Counted from the first letter of the stretch, positions 46,596 through 61,160 are shown. The stretch is 64,000 bases of DNA from Psoroptes ovis (GCA_002943765.1 PQWQ01000009.1:310001-374000), one strand, 5' to 3'. Numbers and translations are program-made. The notes: generated from the letters alone by a model not told the origin.

Positions 46596-48949
46596 TCATT
46601 TTTCGATTTGATTTTTTGCAAACAAAAAATTCATTGATTCATTGATTAATTCAGTGACCACAACACACACACACATACCATTCAATCAATTCTTTTACTC
46701 TCTCTCTTTCTTTCAAACGAATACTTGCACATTTAATCAAATACAATCATTTCAAGGTACACACACACACACAAAGCAAATCATAGTGATTTCAATATAC
46801 CTATTAAATATTATTATATTCTTAAATTACTGTATATACATGAAAATTCATGATGGAACACTTTTTACCTATCCATCGATACATTATTTGCGTATTTAAA
46901 CGTACGAAACACAAACATCTTGATTAACATTTACAATGTCTATTTGATTATAATTAGATTTACATGCATTTAGTCACTCTTCAAATTACTATTATTAATT
47001 TTTCCAAAAAAAAAAAATGAATGAATGAATGAATAGCCAAAATTGAAAGTAGCCAATTATTCAATGCCATAATCATAGTGAAAGAAAGTTGAGAAAAAAA
47101 ATTGATGTTCCAAAATAACAAAATAATAAATATATCCAATGTATACATTGCATTATTTGCATTTAGTAAGAACAAGAAGCAATTTCAGTTTTCATTTTTC
47201 ATTCAGATAAATTGAATGTTTTTCGATGAAATAAAAAAAAAATATCCTAAAATTAAATGCATCGATGATAATATTAATGATAATGATGATGGTGATGATG
47301 GTCAAGACTACACCCTTGAATGGTTTTGCTGCGATGATGTTGATGGAACATTGAATACGTTATTTTGATATTCATTCCATCTTCATTGATGTCCATAATC
47401 ATAGATTGTCATGTTTTTATTTTATTGTCCAGTCACAATTAATTGTGAATTGAATTGGATACTGATGCAATCAGAAATTGAAAAAAAATATGAAATTATT
47501 TTCAATTTAATAAAATAATTTTTGAATTTGAAATTTTCAGAGAAAAAATACAAGATTTTTCATTATGACTTGTATTTATTCGGAATTAATCATTAACAGG
47601 TGGTCATCAAATTTTTTTCCATCAATCAATTATTGAAATTCATAATTAGTTGGTCATTTTTTTTTTCTCAAAAAACCATCATTGATCATTTTTGAATTTG
47701 TCATGTATTAATAATAATAATTGAAATGATTTGGAAAAATTTAATTTGCGTGCCATGACGCCATGATTCGCAAAATTGCCATTTTCTTATCACAAAATTA
47801 AATGGAAATAGAAATTTGATTCCAAGGAAAATTTCAGCGAATTTCCAATCACATTAATAATCGTTTCAATGTTGGATCGAAAAAGATGTAATTTAGATAA
47901 TTATTATTATTTGCCATTATCATCGATGATTGTCGATGGTGGACATTGACAACCATGACTACCCACAATCAATCAATGATGATGATGATGATGGACATTG
48001 AAAAATTTAAATTACTCTTCCAGAAAAACAGAAGAAACCAGAAAATAATGCTAATCCGATGCTAATTAATGCAATTGTGATTCAAAGCAAATAACAACAT
48101 GTCAGAAAAAAAATCTTCGAAGCTATAATTTTCAGGAACAAATTATATAGTCATTAGTAATATGAGCATATCCTTCCCGTTTATGTTATTAAATAATTGA
48201 TTTTGAAAAATAAAGAAAATCAATTAATCCATTGATTCATTGATGTAATGAATCGAATGAATGATTTGATACAATTAATTGTTTCGAGTAATTATTGATG
48301 CTTGCTTTAAAATCATGCATATTCAAGAGGTGGTCAACCATTTTTAAAAGGCATTTTTTGTTGAAAAAATTATTTGCAAATTGTGCGTGTAGCACGTGAT
48401 TTTGGACGTGTAAATAACACTAAATTCAATGAAATCAAGTTCAATAAAAAACTTTCAATGCTTTGCTTGCTTGCTTATTAAATATGATTTTCTAGTATTT
48501 TCTATCGAAATTTTTTTTTCTAAATTTCGATCAATGTATAGCCTTTGAAATTTTTTTTTCGTGAAATTGGAAAAAGCCAATGTTTGACTGCCTCTGAATT
48601 TACATTCAAAATTCAAAAGCAGCAATGAAATCAATTGAGAGAAATGTCTACTAATAAACAATGATTATTTTTATGAACGCCAAAATAAGAAAATGGTTTG
48701 TCCTTCAAAATTGATTTGATTCAACTGGAATTAATTCATCCCAACATGAAAATTTTGAAAGAAAAAAAACATGGAAATTTGATTCCAATCCAATTCATTC
48801 AAAATATTGTCAATTCTTATATTCGAATCTACTTGATGTTTAGGCAAAATATGACCTTTAATTCATTGGTTAAAATAAGCAAAAGAATATAATTAATATT
48901 CAAATCAATTTTAGGTTTTTGTGAAATGATCACCAATCACCTGTTGCTT

Positions 48950-48970
48950 CTGCTGCTGCTGCTGCTGCTG
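48950..48970. repeat. (CTG)7 / (CAG)7 trinucleotide repeat
   Basis: Seven CTG units on the plus strand, CAG on the minus strand. Read on the minus strand it lies in a short frame beginning with an ATG and ending before a GTGATT donor-like site; coding use is not established. Confidence 0.8.
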
Positions 48971-50002
48971 CACCTGAAAGCACGTAGGCATCTTGATCAA
49001 CGATGAAGGTTATTTGATACACAAACAAATTGTTGTTTTTCTTTGTTTTTATTAATTCTGGATTTTATTTTATTTTTTTTTTTTTTTTGATTAAAACAAA
49101 TTAATTCGTTGATTTTTGTTTCTATCGATCGATTGATCAATTGATTGATTGATTAATTGATTAATTTGTTGATTCACTGTTTTGAATTTCATTAATAAAG
49201 TGGAATTTACATCGGATTTTTTCGATTTGTTATTGACAATTATTTAAATGTACATATAAGATTGACGATAATCGCCTCACTACATTATTAAATGTGTTTT
49301 TTTCTGTTGTTAATTTGAAACGACAAAATATTTTGACCATGATTGTTGTTTTCATCGCCGTACAATTATCATCGGACATGAAATGTTAATCAAATCAAAA
49401 CATCTAATGGAATGCTAGGCCTTCGTTTTGTATTTAATGATTCAATAACATTTTAGATCAATTTATTCATGTCTAATATATCGATTGATTAAATGTATCT
49501 ATCTATGTTGGATTGATTAATTATAATGATCTTTAAATTGATATTAGTTATAATTAGATGATTGATTATCATTGTACAATGACAATTTTTATTTCGATAA
49601 ATAGATATTAATCCTTTTGACTAAAATCATTGAAAATTTCCCCATTCAATGTCAATGAAGCTGGTATTTCGTCTCAAGACCAAGTATTTCAATGAAAGAA
49701 ATCTATTGTGATGCATATTACATGCAAGATGTAGGGATTTGATTGTCAATGTGTTTTCAACAATTTCAAAAAAAAATTAATTGAAAAAATCCCTAGAAAG
49801 GCTATTTTGATATTACATATTTCAATTGAAATTCATGAAAATTATTTTCTTCATCTTCAAAGGGATTCAAGCTTTCTCCTTAATTCAGAAATTAATAATC
49901 CATTTGCATCAGAATTATGCTTATCTATGGAAACGATCAAAATGAAATCTTTTATTTGCATTGATTTGCTATGCAAGAGTTGAGTGGGTACAATTGAGCC
50001 AT

Positions 50003-50055
50003 TGCGTATGAATGCACATTTAATTTCATTATCAAAATTATTGCATTCATACGCA
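50003..50055. repeat. Perfect 14-bp inverted repeat with 25-nt loop
   Basis: TGCGTATGAATGCA at 50003-50016 and its exact complement TGCATTCATACGCA at 50042-50055. The loop is AT-rich. The arms are less AT-rich than their surroundings. It could form a stem-loop or be a paired protein-binding site. Confidence 0.8.
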
Positions 50056-50403
50056 TACTGACGATTAATTTTATGAATATTATCATCATTATACCTTGTA
50101 TCTAGGGGGGGGGGTAAATAGACATTTTTCTATTATTGAAATTTTGAATTAAAATCGATTAATACGTGAAAAAAATTAATGACATTTTGGGATTTTTTAA
50201 ACAATATATGATACATTGACACCGTCGTTCATAATGAATGAATTGTAAAATTTATTATTTTATGCCATTTCGATTTTAAAAATTAAAGAAAAAGTCATTG
50301 ATTTATCGTCAATCGGAAAACTATTGTATACTTTATTCATAACATTCAAGAATCCAAAGATGCGTAAAAATTGAGTACAAAATGATAGATACTTTTAAGG
50401 ATA

Positions 50404-53400
50404 CTAATAATAATGAAATAAGTCCCAATATATTTCATGTTTGATTTGTTGTTTATCATACAATGGCAAAGAAATATTACTAATGGTCAATCTGTGATTG
50501 AATGCATCGTAATCATATGCAAATCCTTTTTTATCACTATTTATTGTAATGTAATCTGGTTTTTGATAAAAACCGATTAAAACAATTTCTTCAATATAAA
50601 TTGAGGTTTCGTAGCCCAAATGTTGAGATTCGATAATTAATTTTTGCTGATTATTTTAAAGACACGAGAAAAAAAATTAATTACATGGACTAATTTTGCG
50701 AATAAATTAGAACACTGAAATAAAAACTCACATCTTTGACACTGAAATTATAAAAGTTAAATTCACCGAGCTGTACGACATCAATACTATCACCATCATC
50801 CCAATATAATTGTCCGTTGGCTTGTGAAAGTTCATCATCTAAAATTATCAACAATGTGAAAGGTTCTTTTCTCATCAATTCTGTGGTCAATAAGGGCTTC
50901 TGTATCGGTATGATCGATGAAGATCGATAATAAGCGTTTGGATAATTGTATGATGCAGGCATCGATATAAATTCACCATTACTTTTGATTATTCTATAAT
51001 CTCCGACAAAAGCCCATTTTCCTCGGGGAAAATAGACTTCAATCTATGAAAAAATTGATGATTCATTTTGTTAATGATGAGAAAATCATTTTGAATAAAT
51101 ATAAACCTTTGTTTGATTGGGTGATAATGCAGGTGCAATCATCAAAGATTTTCCCCAAAGAAATTGTGATTCAATTTTGTATGCATTTTCATCATCAGCG
51201 AATTCAAAAAACAACGGACGAACAACTGTACCACCATTTTTATGAACATTATAGAACAATGTATATAAATAAGCAATATGTACATAGCGTACACGAATTG
51301 CGTTTACTGCTGCTTGTACTACATGCGGTCCTAAAGCAGCTGGATCTTGATCAATAGCATTATCAGTATTATGATTACGAGCAAATGGATAAAATGCGCC
51401 CAATTGATGCCATCGAGCACATAGTTCCTCAGTGGTGTTACCATTGAAACCACATATATCAGCACCGACCATCGGTATTCCGAACAAGTTAAAATTCAAC
51501 ATTGAAGATATTGACCAGCTCATTGATGACCAGTCTGAAACAATATCACCACTCCAATGGAAAGCCCAATGACCATGTCCAGGTGCCGTAGAACGAGATA
51601 AAATGAATGGACGTTTTTTTAATGTTTTCTTCAATGCGCTTTAAGTAAAAAAAAAAGAATTAATGTATGATAATACTGAAATTATGGATAAATACTCATT
51701 TGTGACGATTGCTTCTTGAAAACCATACAGATTATGGAGATTATAATGCGATTGACCATTATAATGACGTGCAGTCATGCAAAGTGTTTTTCGTCTTAAT
51801 GTCAAATTTTCGTCCACCATACCAGGTGTATATGGAGGTGATTCTAAATCATGTCGAGGACAACCATTCTCTTGGCCATCCAAGAAATTTGATGGCTCAT
51901 TCATATCGATCCAGGCACCATCAAAGGCAATTTCATCATGATATTTTGAGAACATTTTTGTCCAATACGCTGATGCATTTGGATGGAAAAAATCTGGCCA
52001 AACTGTAGATTTTCGGTTCCATACTTTGCCGTAAAATATTTGATTAGAAGAATTTTTAATAAATACATCCATTTTAATGCCATCATCATATGGAGGGTAA
52101 GTATTTGGATCTTCACCGGCAGAAATTCCACAATCAAACATCGGTACAAATTTGACGCCATTGTTATGTAAAACTTCATCAATAAATTCGGGCAATCCTT
52201 TAAAGTTTTTGTGATCATATGTGAAATCATTATTAGAAGCCATCGCATCAATATCTGTCCATTGAACATCCATTGGAATTTCAAATTCACGATTTCTCAT
52301 GAATGTAGCATTTAAATTACTGATATTTCGATAGCCATATCTTGAAAGATGGAAACCCAAAGACCAATAGGGAGGCAAAGCTGGCAAACCAATTAGCGAA
52401 TGATATTGTGAGACAACATCTTCAGGTTTAGGACCAAGAAAAACGAAAAAGTCCAGGATTCCACCAATAGTTCTAAATGTGATTGCCGGTTGCGGTGTCG
52501 TGATGATATCCATTGCATTACTATTGAATAGAAAAACACCACTTGCTGGTCTTTGATCATTATGTTCTTCGACAGTCAAATAAAATGGATGAGATCCATA
52601 CAATGCCATATCAGGTAATGGATATTGATCACGATTGAACATTGTATATCGTTTCCAGTTGGCTGACTTTCGAAATGGTTCACGATGCTCACCAAGTCCA
52701 TACAAGAAATCAGACGGTAATTGTGTCGTCAATTGCAATAATTGATTTGAAAATATCAAAATATTTAAATTTACAAAGAAAATACGTTGACCATTGTTTT
52801 TACGTCGAATGACTAGTTTAGAATCAGTTAATTCAACTGAATAGAGTCTTTTATCAGTCACCGTTGATGCAGGCACATTTAATTTAGGCACAGGTACCTC
52901 GTATCGAGGATTTTCTAAATCAGTGAATTTAATTCGCATCATCTGATCGGTGAGTAGATCAATATCGATTCTTACATTGTCGACATCGTTTGGGAATCCA
53001 GACGATTGATTACGCCGTAAATGTATGAAATAATGATTAGATTCTGAACGGTTTTCAATAATTTTGTAGCCATTATAGCTTGAAGGATTATAATAACAAA
53101 ATGGTATATCAACAGGTGGTAAAGCTTTAGAATTTTGTAAAATATATTGAGAATATATTTGACTAATTGGGTTCCAACAGCATCCACGCTGTTCACATTT
53201 TTCTTTTGAGATCGGTAAATCTGGATTACAATCGATACGATTTGTTGGAGGAATTGCTTGACACTGCTCAGATAATTTTACTTGTGCCGCATACAATCTG
53301 TCGTCAATTTCTTTGATGATATCATTCTGAGAACTTTGATTACAACTTAACAAAGTTGCAATCAAAAATACCAATGATAATATCGAAAATGTTGTAACGA

Positions 53401-53611
53401 TTGTAGTTAAAATCAACGTGAAATTTCGTTTGATGCGTTGATTATGAATTCTTTGTGAATGAAAAAAACTCAGCCATGATTGTTGTGGTGATGGTTGATG
53501 ATACAATGTACTACGATTAAATAGAACAATATTGTCTAGATCAGCTATCGAATCGAATTCAGCATCGAAATCATTTTTTAATCGTTTATGATTAAATTGT
53601 GAATGTGGCAT
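50404..53611 (-). CDS. Membrane-anchored lysosomal/maltase-type alpha-glucosidase (GH31 with trefoil domain)
   Basis: Four exons on the minus strand, 53611-51696, 51638-51107, 51043-50732 and 50646-50404, give 1000 residues. A cytosolic N-terminus is followed by a single hydrophobic anchor (about 64-90, TLILTTIVTTFSILSLVFL), so it is a type II membrane protein. A P-type trefoil domain comes next (RIDCNPD, CEQRGCCWNP, IPFCYY). The GH31 catalytic domain contains LYGSHPFYL, VQWTDIDAM, the nucleophile in WIDMNEPSNF (Asp 569), the acid/base Asp 670 in HWSGDIVSDW, GADICGF and GAFYPFARNHN. C-terminal beta domains (YWDDGDSIDV) end at HYY. The layout is that of GAA and maltase-glucoamylase/sucrase-isomaltase, with one catalytic unit. 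It hydrolyses alpha-1,4-glucosides; a digestive or lysosomal role cannot be told apart here. Confidence 0.94.
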
Positions 53612-56600
53612 TCTTTTTTTCGATCAAAGGGATTGAATTTTGTTGTTCAAGATCAAGTTTCTAAATCAAATTAAATATAAAAATGGATGAATAAACAAAT
53701 ATATTTTTTTGAGATACATACATCGATACGCAATTAATTGATTGTTGCAACTTTTTAGGCGTTGTTGCCACATTTGATATAATCATTATCTGATTATAAT
53801 AATAAATCAAAAAAACAAAATTATTTAAAGCAATTTAAAATCTAAAAAAATAGGATCAAATTTTTTCGATTGTTATTACAACAATAAATAAATACAAAAA
53901 AATTTATCAATGAAAACAGCTGAGTGATGATAATAATATAAATGCGCAATTAGTGTGACTGTTTTTTGAAGGTGTAGTAGTGGTTTAATCGATGAACGCT
54001 ATCAGAAGCCGTTTCATGGTTAAAATGTTAACCATAATTGAATAACCTTCAAAGATTGATCAATGGCTTAGAAGACGTATGAATACGTGTGAAGCTATAA
54101 AATCAACCATGCAAAATAACGTAGGAATCCGCAATCATTTCAATTTCTTGCCTAAGCCAGACTAATTTAAACGGTATCTAAATCATGACTTTTGATTAAG
54201 AATTGAAATTTGATTTCAAATCACCTTTTGTTAAAATTAATAATTTGATAAGATTATCATCATCTGGTCAAATTGTGATTATTGTTAATGAAAATTTACA
54301 ATTTTAAAATGATGAAGCCATAACAATTTGTTGAAAAAAAAACTCAAATTTCAAATCAATGGTTTGTAGGTGTTTTGTTGAGAAATGTTTGATGATCTAA
54401 ATAATGTCTAATCACTGGGTGCGCATTGATTAGCCTATTTTTCATTCATTACACTTGTTACATTGAAAAATTAATTTGAAAATTTGTAATTTTGTAATTT
54501 AATTTCATCTTTAAATTATATCATAAGGCTAAGATTATCTTTTTTACAATTTATTTCATTCATTCATTCACAAGAAATAATCAGATTAATCAAATTGAAC
54601 AAATGTAATCATCTATTGACTCATTCACAACACAATACGAATCAATGAATGGAAGACTTTATCATCTTCGCACCCTAACCTATGTGGCTGAGATTACGGA
54701 TTTTGAAAAAAAATTAAAATTTCTCAAAAATAAATCCTTGTAACCTTGAAAATTTGATTCAAATAATTTTTCAATGAATTTTAAAAGGAATTCACGGGAA
54801 TTTTTCGGAATTCAATGAAAAACCATACAATCTCGAACAGTAGTAGTTGAAGACCGATTTGTGGTCTGAAAAAATCTGAAGAAATACATTGAAATGATTC
54901 AAATGTATAACATTTAAACCAAAAAATGAAAACCGGCCGTCGACAACATTATTTACCATCAATGGCCACAATAGTGATGATCCTAATATCACGATGTTGT
55001 AATTTTGAATGATGAATATTTCAATTTCAATTCAATTCGTATTGTTGAATGAATGAATGGTAAACAAATATTTTGACACATGACAAGTGATTTTTCTTCG
55101 TTATTTCTTAAAGAATAATGTATATATTAATAATAATAATAAGAATAAACAACTTGACTAGAAGAAATAATTTGTGATTATGATAATAATAATATGAATG
55201 AAATTTCAACAGAAGAGTTTAAAGTCTTAGTAATAATAATGATGATAATAATAAGATGATAATGTAAATAATAATGATAATGTGTTTGAATTATTTTAAT
55301 TTTTTTTTTCTATTTCAAATTCAAGATTACGGTAATCTTGTAAGATCTAAAAATGTCAAAACGTAAATGTTTGTGTATGTGAGTGTGTTTTGTATGGATT
55401 TTTTTCTTAATTCAATTTGACAAATGAAGCTTCGTTTCTTCGAAGAAAGACTGAATTCAACGGCCATAAGACGCTGCAGAAAAGTGGCCGTTTATTCATT
55501 TTTCAATTTTGTCTTATGATTATTATTATGGTGTTTGTTTCATACAAATTTTTAATTAATTAATAAGAAAAAGAAAAAAAACAATGAAACGAAGATATAA
55601 AGCTACTAGAATAGAACTAAAAGTTTAAAGGTTTAAACCCTTCATTTATCATAGAAATTATGTTTGACAATTTTTTGTTTTTTTTCTTAAATTGAAAAAA
55701 GTTTGCTGACATTATCGTTATCATCAAATATTAAGGCCAAGAGCATTTAATTATTATTATCATTATCACAATTGCCAAGTGCAAACAATGGAACGATCTA
55801 TTCCAAATGGAGATAAACGATGGATGCTTCATAATGTGTCAAGAAAAAAAAATTCATTTTACAAAAGGGTTTTATCCGTGTTAAGCTTAAGTAGAAGAAA
55901 TTTGGGCGAAAAATTAGAACAAATGATAATAACAGCAGCATATTTGACCGTACAACACTTGATATCACAAAGAGGTAATTGGCTTTTGTCATTTTGAGAG
56001 GATTTTGGTGGAAAATTTTCTGAAAAATTGGTTAAATCGTTAATATTTTGGACATCATTTAATCCATAAATGTAAATAGTTCACAAGTGTTTTGGAAACA
56101 GGAAAACAAACAAATAAACGAATAAAACATTTATCAAACTAATTTGTTTAAAATTTGGAAAAAAATTGGTCAACAGGTCAAGGACAGTGTTTGTATGTGT
56201 CTGAAGATAACGCAAATTGTTATAATTATTTTTCATTTCCATACAAAACATTTTTGGTCAAAACATTTTTTTGGAAATTCGGATGATTTATTTGAGAAGA
56301 AGGTTATTAAATTCAAAGCAATTTTGATCGTGCATTCAAATATGCTTAGAATCACATCTTTAAATTGTTTTGAACCATTTTTTATTATTTGAATTCAAAT
56401 AAAAATCGTGAATTAAGACAAGGTTTTTTTTCAGAAGATTTGTTTGTTCCGGATATTTGTTTTAATTTTTTTAAAATTGATATCTTTAAATGAATCCATT
56501 TAAGCAATTTTAAATTGAAAAATAATTAAAACAAAACAATATCAAAGAATACGTATCCGAGAATCGATTCATTATCAGGAAATTCAATTCATTTCAAATT

Positions 56601-56734
56601 TTAAATGAATTAATGAATTGTATTGAATAAACAATTGTATTTGTTTTTTCAAAAAATTCTTGACAAATGAATAAAAATTAAATTAAATTTTAATCTAAAT
56701 TTAATCGAATCGTTTGATTGAAATATGATAACAA

Positions 56735-56749
56735 AGGTCAAGGTGACCT
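56735..56749. promoter_or_regulatory. Perfect IR3 nuclear-receptor half-site palindrome
   Basis: Reads AGGTCA-AGG-TGACCT: two perfect consensus half-sites inverted with a 3-bp spacer. The left part also contains TCAAGGTGA, one base from the extended monomer site TCAAGGTCA. Nuclear-receptor binding is inferred from the consensus only. Confidence 0.5.
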
Positions 56750-57359
56750 GTCATCGTTTGGGTATCTAATGAACGCCATAAACAAACAAAGGAACAATGT
56801 TTGTCCAGAAAATGTGAAAAATAAACAATAAATTGATGTGTATAGCCTTTGAAAAAGAAAGAATAAGAAAAAACCAAAGGTGGAATAACAATAAAAGATT
56901 AATGAATTTGGACATCATTATTTAAATAAAATAAATAAATAAATAAAGGCATCATTCATATCATCATATTGAATTCATTTAGCATTGATCTCATTTTTTT
57001 TCTCGATGATTTAATCGTTTTGTATCATTTATTTTTTTGTTTTGTTTGTTTTTGAATTGTTTGAAAAGGATATGGAACAATTGTTAAATTGTTAAATTTG
57101 AACCCATTTAAACAAACAAAAAAAAACAATAAATAAATAAAACATCTTGGTTAATAGATCACCAAAGTAACCGAAAAAAAATTTAAAAAATACAATTATT
57201 CATTATGCAAAGAATTGTATGGAATTTTATTTTGTAAATAAATTTTGTATCACATTTAAATCAAAAGAATAATAATTTGAAGGAATATCTTCATTAATCT
57301 CCGTAATACATATTTTTCAAAAACATCTGGCCTATTGTTTTTTGTTCGGGTACATTTAA

Positions 57360-57361
<2 letters not shown>

Positions 57362-57394
<33 letters not shown>
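57362..57394. repeat. T33 homopolymer
   Basis: Thirty-three consecutive T, the longest homopolymer in the window. Exact length is likely to be uncertain in the assembly. Confidence 0.9.
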
Positions 57395-57395
<1 letters not shown>

Positions 57396-60300
57396 TTGAA
57401 AATAATATCTATTTCCCTACTTAAATAATGATAATTTAAAGCAATTTTTCAAATGGAAATTTGATCTATATTTATTTATGGTTTTTTTTTGTTTGTTTGT
57501 TATTATTTTCAAATAAGGAAAACGAAAAAAAAAAATTTGAAATAAATTTTAAATTTTTGGATGATTTGGTGACAGATATATGTTAACTATATTTGTTCTC
57601 AAACATATATTAGCTACCGTAAAAATTGTGGCAAAAAGTTTTGGGAAAAATCTCATCGAAAATGAATAAATGCGAATAAATAAATTCATCAATCACTCAG
57701 CCGTTTGGGAGTTTTGAATTTCAAGAAAATTAAAAAAAAAAATTGAGGTAATAAATGGTAATTACATTCAAATCAATTCACAATTTGATTCAATTTTTCA
57801 AAAAATAAAAAAATTTTCTCAGATAAATTTATTAGGTATTAAATCAAATGAAGAGTTATTTTTTCTCAGAAAGCAAAAAAAAACACATTTTTTCATGTCC
57901 ATGCTGTAATGCTAGAAAAATCTTAAAAAGGTCATCTGAAAGATATTCATTCACAAGATGATGATCAACATTTGATATTTTTATTTAGAATAAATTTGAC
58001 AATTTTTATTGGTCACTGGGAACATATTTTATGTGGTGCTTATTTCACATTGATATTGACCATGCGATTTAATGTTTTAGGATTCGGTAGATTTGAATAG
58101 ACAAAATAAATGATAAAATGAATCAATTTGAAGCTGATTGATTGATTGATAGATGGATTATGTATGGTTTTCGATATTATGATAATTTTATATTCATAAA
58201 ATGATTTACAAAATGATTAAACGAAAAATACGGAAGCATCAATCAATTTCGTATTACGATATATGATTAACATAATTTAGACATTCAAAACTGAATTAAA
58301 AATTGAATAATTGAACAAATGTTTGTTTTTCCATCGCTGTGCACAACAAGCAATTTTGCACCATTTTGTTCTTGCAAAAAACATTTCCAGACGACCAGTT
58401 TAATTGTTCAATGAATTTCCATTAATTTTTTTCAATCATCCAGCCACAAATAATGTCATGATTGAATTTATGAGTCGAGAAAATCAAAAATTGATTAAAA
58501 AAAATCAAATGAAGAACAACAATGAATGAATGAATAAATAAATGAACGAATGATTGAAATCAATCAAATGATTCAATCGTTTTTAATGGCAAAAAAAAAT
58601 TAAAATTTCCTTATAAAACAATGGAATAATCAATGTTTAGGGTTTTCGGTTTGTGTTACATAATATAATACAGGTATTTTTTTTTAATTACAGGAATTCC
58701 GATGCAGATTTTGATTAAAAAAGTATTGATTTCGGCAGTAGTAATAATGATGATCATCGTCGATTATTTATTGATACACTTTAATTTCGCCAATAATTTG
58801 AATGTTGGAAATTAATTTCGAAATTGTCTAAAAGTTATAGACTGAATACATTTCTGAAAGAGGATATAGCCTTAAAGTAATGGGTAAAATTTTTTCCGAA
58901 AGAATTGATTAAAATATTCGGAAATTCAATGAAATCAGTACTCATTTGACAATTTCATTTTCGATGGTTTTACAATGTAAGTTGAGATTTTAATGTACAT
59001 ATTCTTGATAGACAATCATTCAATAATGAAACAATTATCTTTTTCCGAACTAAAATATGTAATTGATATGTTTTAGATGGAGATAATCTTGGATTTTATT
59101 ATTTTTATTATTATTTTATTTTATTGCAATGTGATTATTTCTTCATATCTTTGAATTTAGATCTTTAAATTGGTTTTCCGTGATGTTATAATAAATTTTT
59201 CAATTTCATATTTTATCATTTTTTTTCCAAATTATTCAAGAATTGGCTTTTAAGATGAAAAAATTTCAATTTACTTCAAGATTTATTAGATCATATTTCA
59301 ATTGATTTATTAAAAAAAATGGACAAAAAAATTAATTAATTTCTTTTGTTTAATCTTGAAATTAATTAAGATCAAATGCAGAATTGATTTATACACAAGG
59401 ATTTGCTCCATATATATATGAGAATGTATGAGAATAATTGGTCAAATTTAAAATTTACAAAGAAAAAAATAATTGAAAATTCTCATGGTTTAAATTGGTT
59501 TATGAAAATTTTAAGTAAAATTTTCCCAATTAATCAATTATTTACAATGAATTCATTAGTAATTTAATCTAGCCAAAAGAAATTGAGATTATTAATTCAA
59601 TGGAAATATTTAAGGAAAAAGAAAACGGATTTCCATTGAATTGCTACTTAAGATGTTCCAGCCATCAGCTGATGTTTTGATGACAAAAATAATTAAATTT
59701 AAAATTTTTTTTTCAAGTGTAAAAGAATCAAATTTGAATTTTATTTTTTACTTCAAAATAAATAAATAAATCAAACAAATCATAGCTGAAAATGAAAAAC
59801 CTGTTGAATTTGAATACATAATCATTATTTATGTGTTGATGTATTATTTGTGTAATTTTCAACAAAAATTTTTTTTATCTACAAGAATTCATTGAATGAT
59901 GATGATGATGATGATGATCAATGACCGCAAGATGTTTAAATTATCATCGTTATTATCTTATCATCTATAGTACTTGAATTAATACATAAATATTATCTAA
60001 GATTACACAACCCGACAACAACAAGTGACAAATGTGTAATATCATTTCAACTATTCATTTTACAACATTTATAAAAATTTGAAATACAATTATTTAGTCT
60101 AAACATCTAACATAACATCTTAACCTTTCAAAAAAAAAAATCCTGTTGATTATTATATTATTAAACACAAGTTGTACGATGAAAAATTAGCCGCATCATT
60201 CACCTTTTTTTTCAAGCATCGGAAACATTTGAAAAAATAACATTTATTCTACCGGTTGTCATTATTATTATTATTATTATTATCATTATTTTTATTTGTC

Positions 60301-61140
60301 ATTAAATCATTTAAATCATAATGATCTCTCTTATATTTTTTGTGTTCAAATCAATCATTTTATTTTTATCCATTCATTCCATTAAATGATTCGTTCAATT
60401 GTCCAAGTACAATTTGAAAATTATTTTCTTCATCATCTTGGTTTCCTTATGTCATCAAGAATTTGAAGAATGAAAATATAAAAAAAAACATTTTATCATC
60501 ATATGGACATTTTATCATATTGTAATGTATCATATCATCATAAGAACAATTGTCGTGACAAATAAACATATTTATTCTTTTATTTTTTCTTAAATGAAAA
60601 ATAATTCAATAATAAAAATCAAATATATGAATGTTGTATGCGAATTGGATAAAGGTGAAAAACATAACTTTGACTTTTCTATTTCATCTTGCAGCAACAA
60701 TGATCTTTGGTGGTCGACTGTGTTTCGGTGTGTGTGTGTGTGTGTGCAGTGTGTAGTGTGTAATAATCAAATAAGAATCAAAAATACTTAAGATGTTGCT
60801 GGTTTCTTATGGCAAACATTTATTATTTGTCTGTGCAACATGTAAAAAATGTTTGAACATTGTTGTTGTTGTTGTTGTACCTCTTTTCTTTTTCTTAGAA
60901 CACAAAAAATTCAATAAAAATGACCAAGAAATTGTTGTTTACATCTTTGCATGTTTCTCTCTTATTTCATTTTTCTCTTTTTCAAACTGTTATTTTGTCG
61001 GTAAGAAAACCCCCTCTCTACAATCATTATCTGCACATGTGTGTGTGTGTGTGTATGTTTGCATGTGTGCAAATAATCAAGGGTTCATCATTCTTATCTT
61101 CTGTTTTTTTTTATTTTTTTCATTCTTAAGTTTGGTAGGT

Positions 61141-61160
61141 ACACACACACACACACACAC
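61141..61160. repeat. (AC)10 microsatellite
   Basis: Ten uninterrupted AC units. Similar GT runs lie nearby at 60728-60746 and 61039-61054, making a local cluster of dinucleotide repeats. Confidence 0.9.

Larger units (their letters stand above)
46596..50403. other. Non-coding stretch with repeats and an inverted repeat
   Basis: About 3.8 kb without a supportable gene. It holds AC runs near 46664 and 46755, GAT/GATG runs near 47280 and 47980, (CTG)7 at 48950-48970, a GATT-rich patch at 49121-49170, a 14-bp perfect inverted repeat at 50003-50055 and a G10 tract at 50105-50114. Confidence 0.45.

Noticed and set aside
55779..55997. 72-codon plus-strand frame with a donor-like AGGTAATT at its end
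   Set aside because: Composition is less random than its neighbours, but no second exon, motif or clear acceptor supports it.
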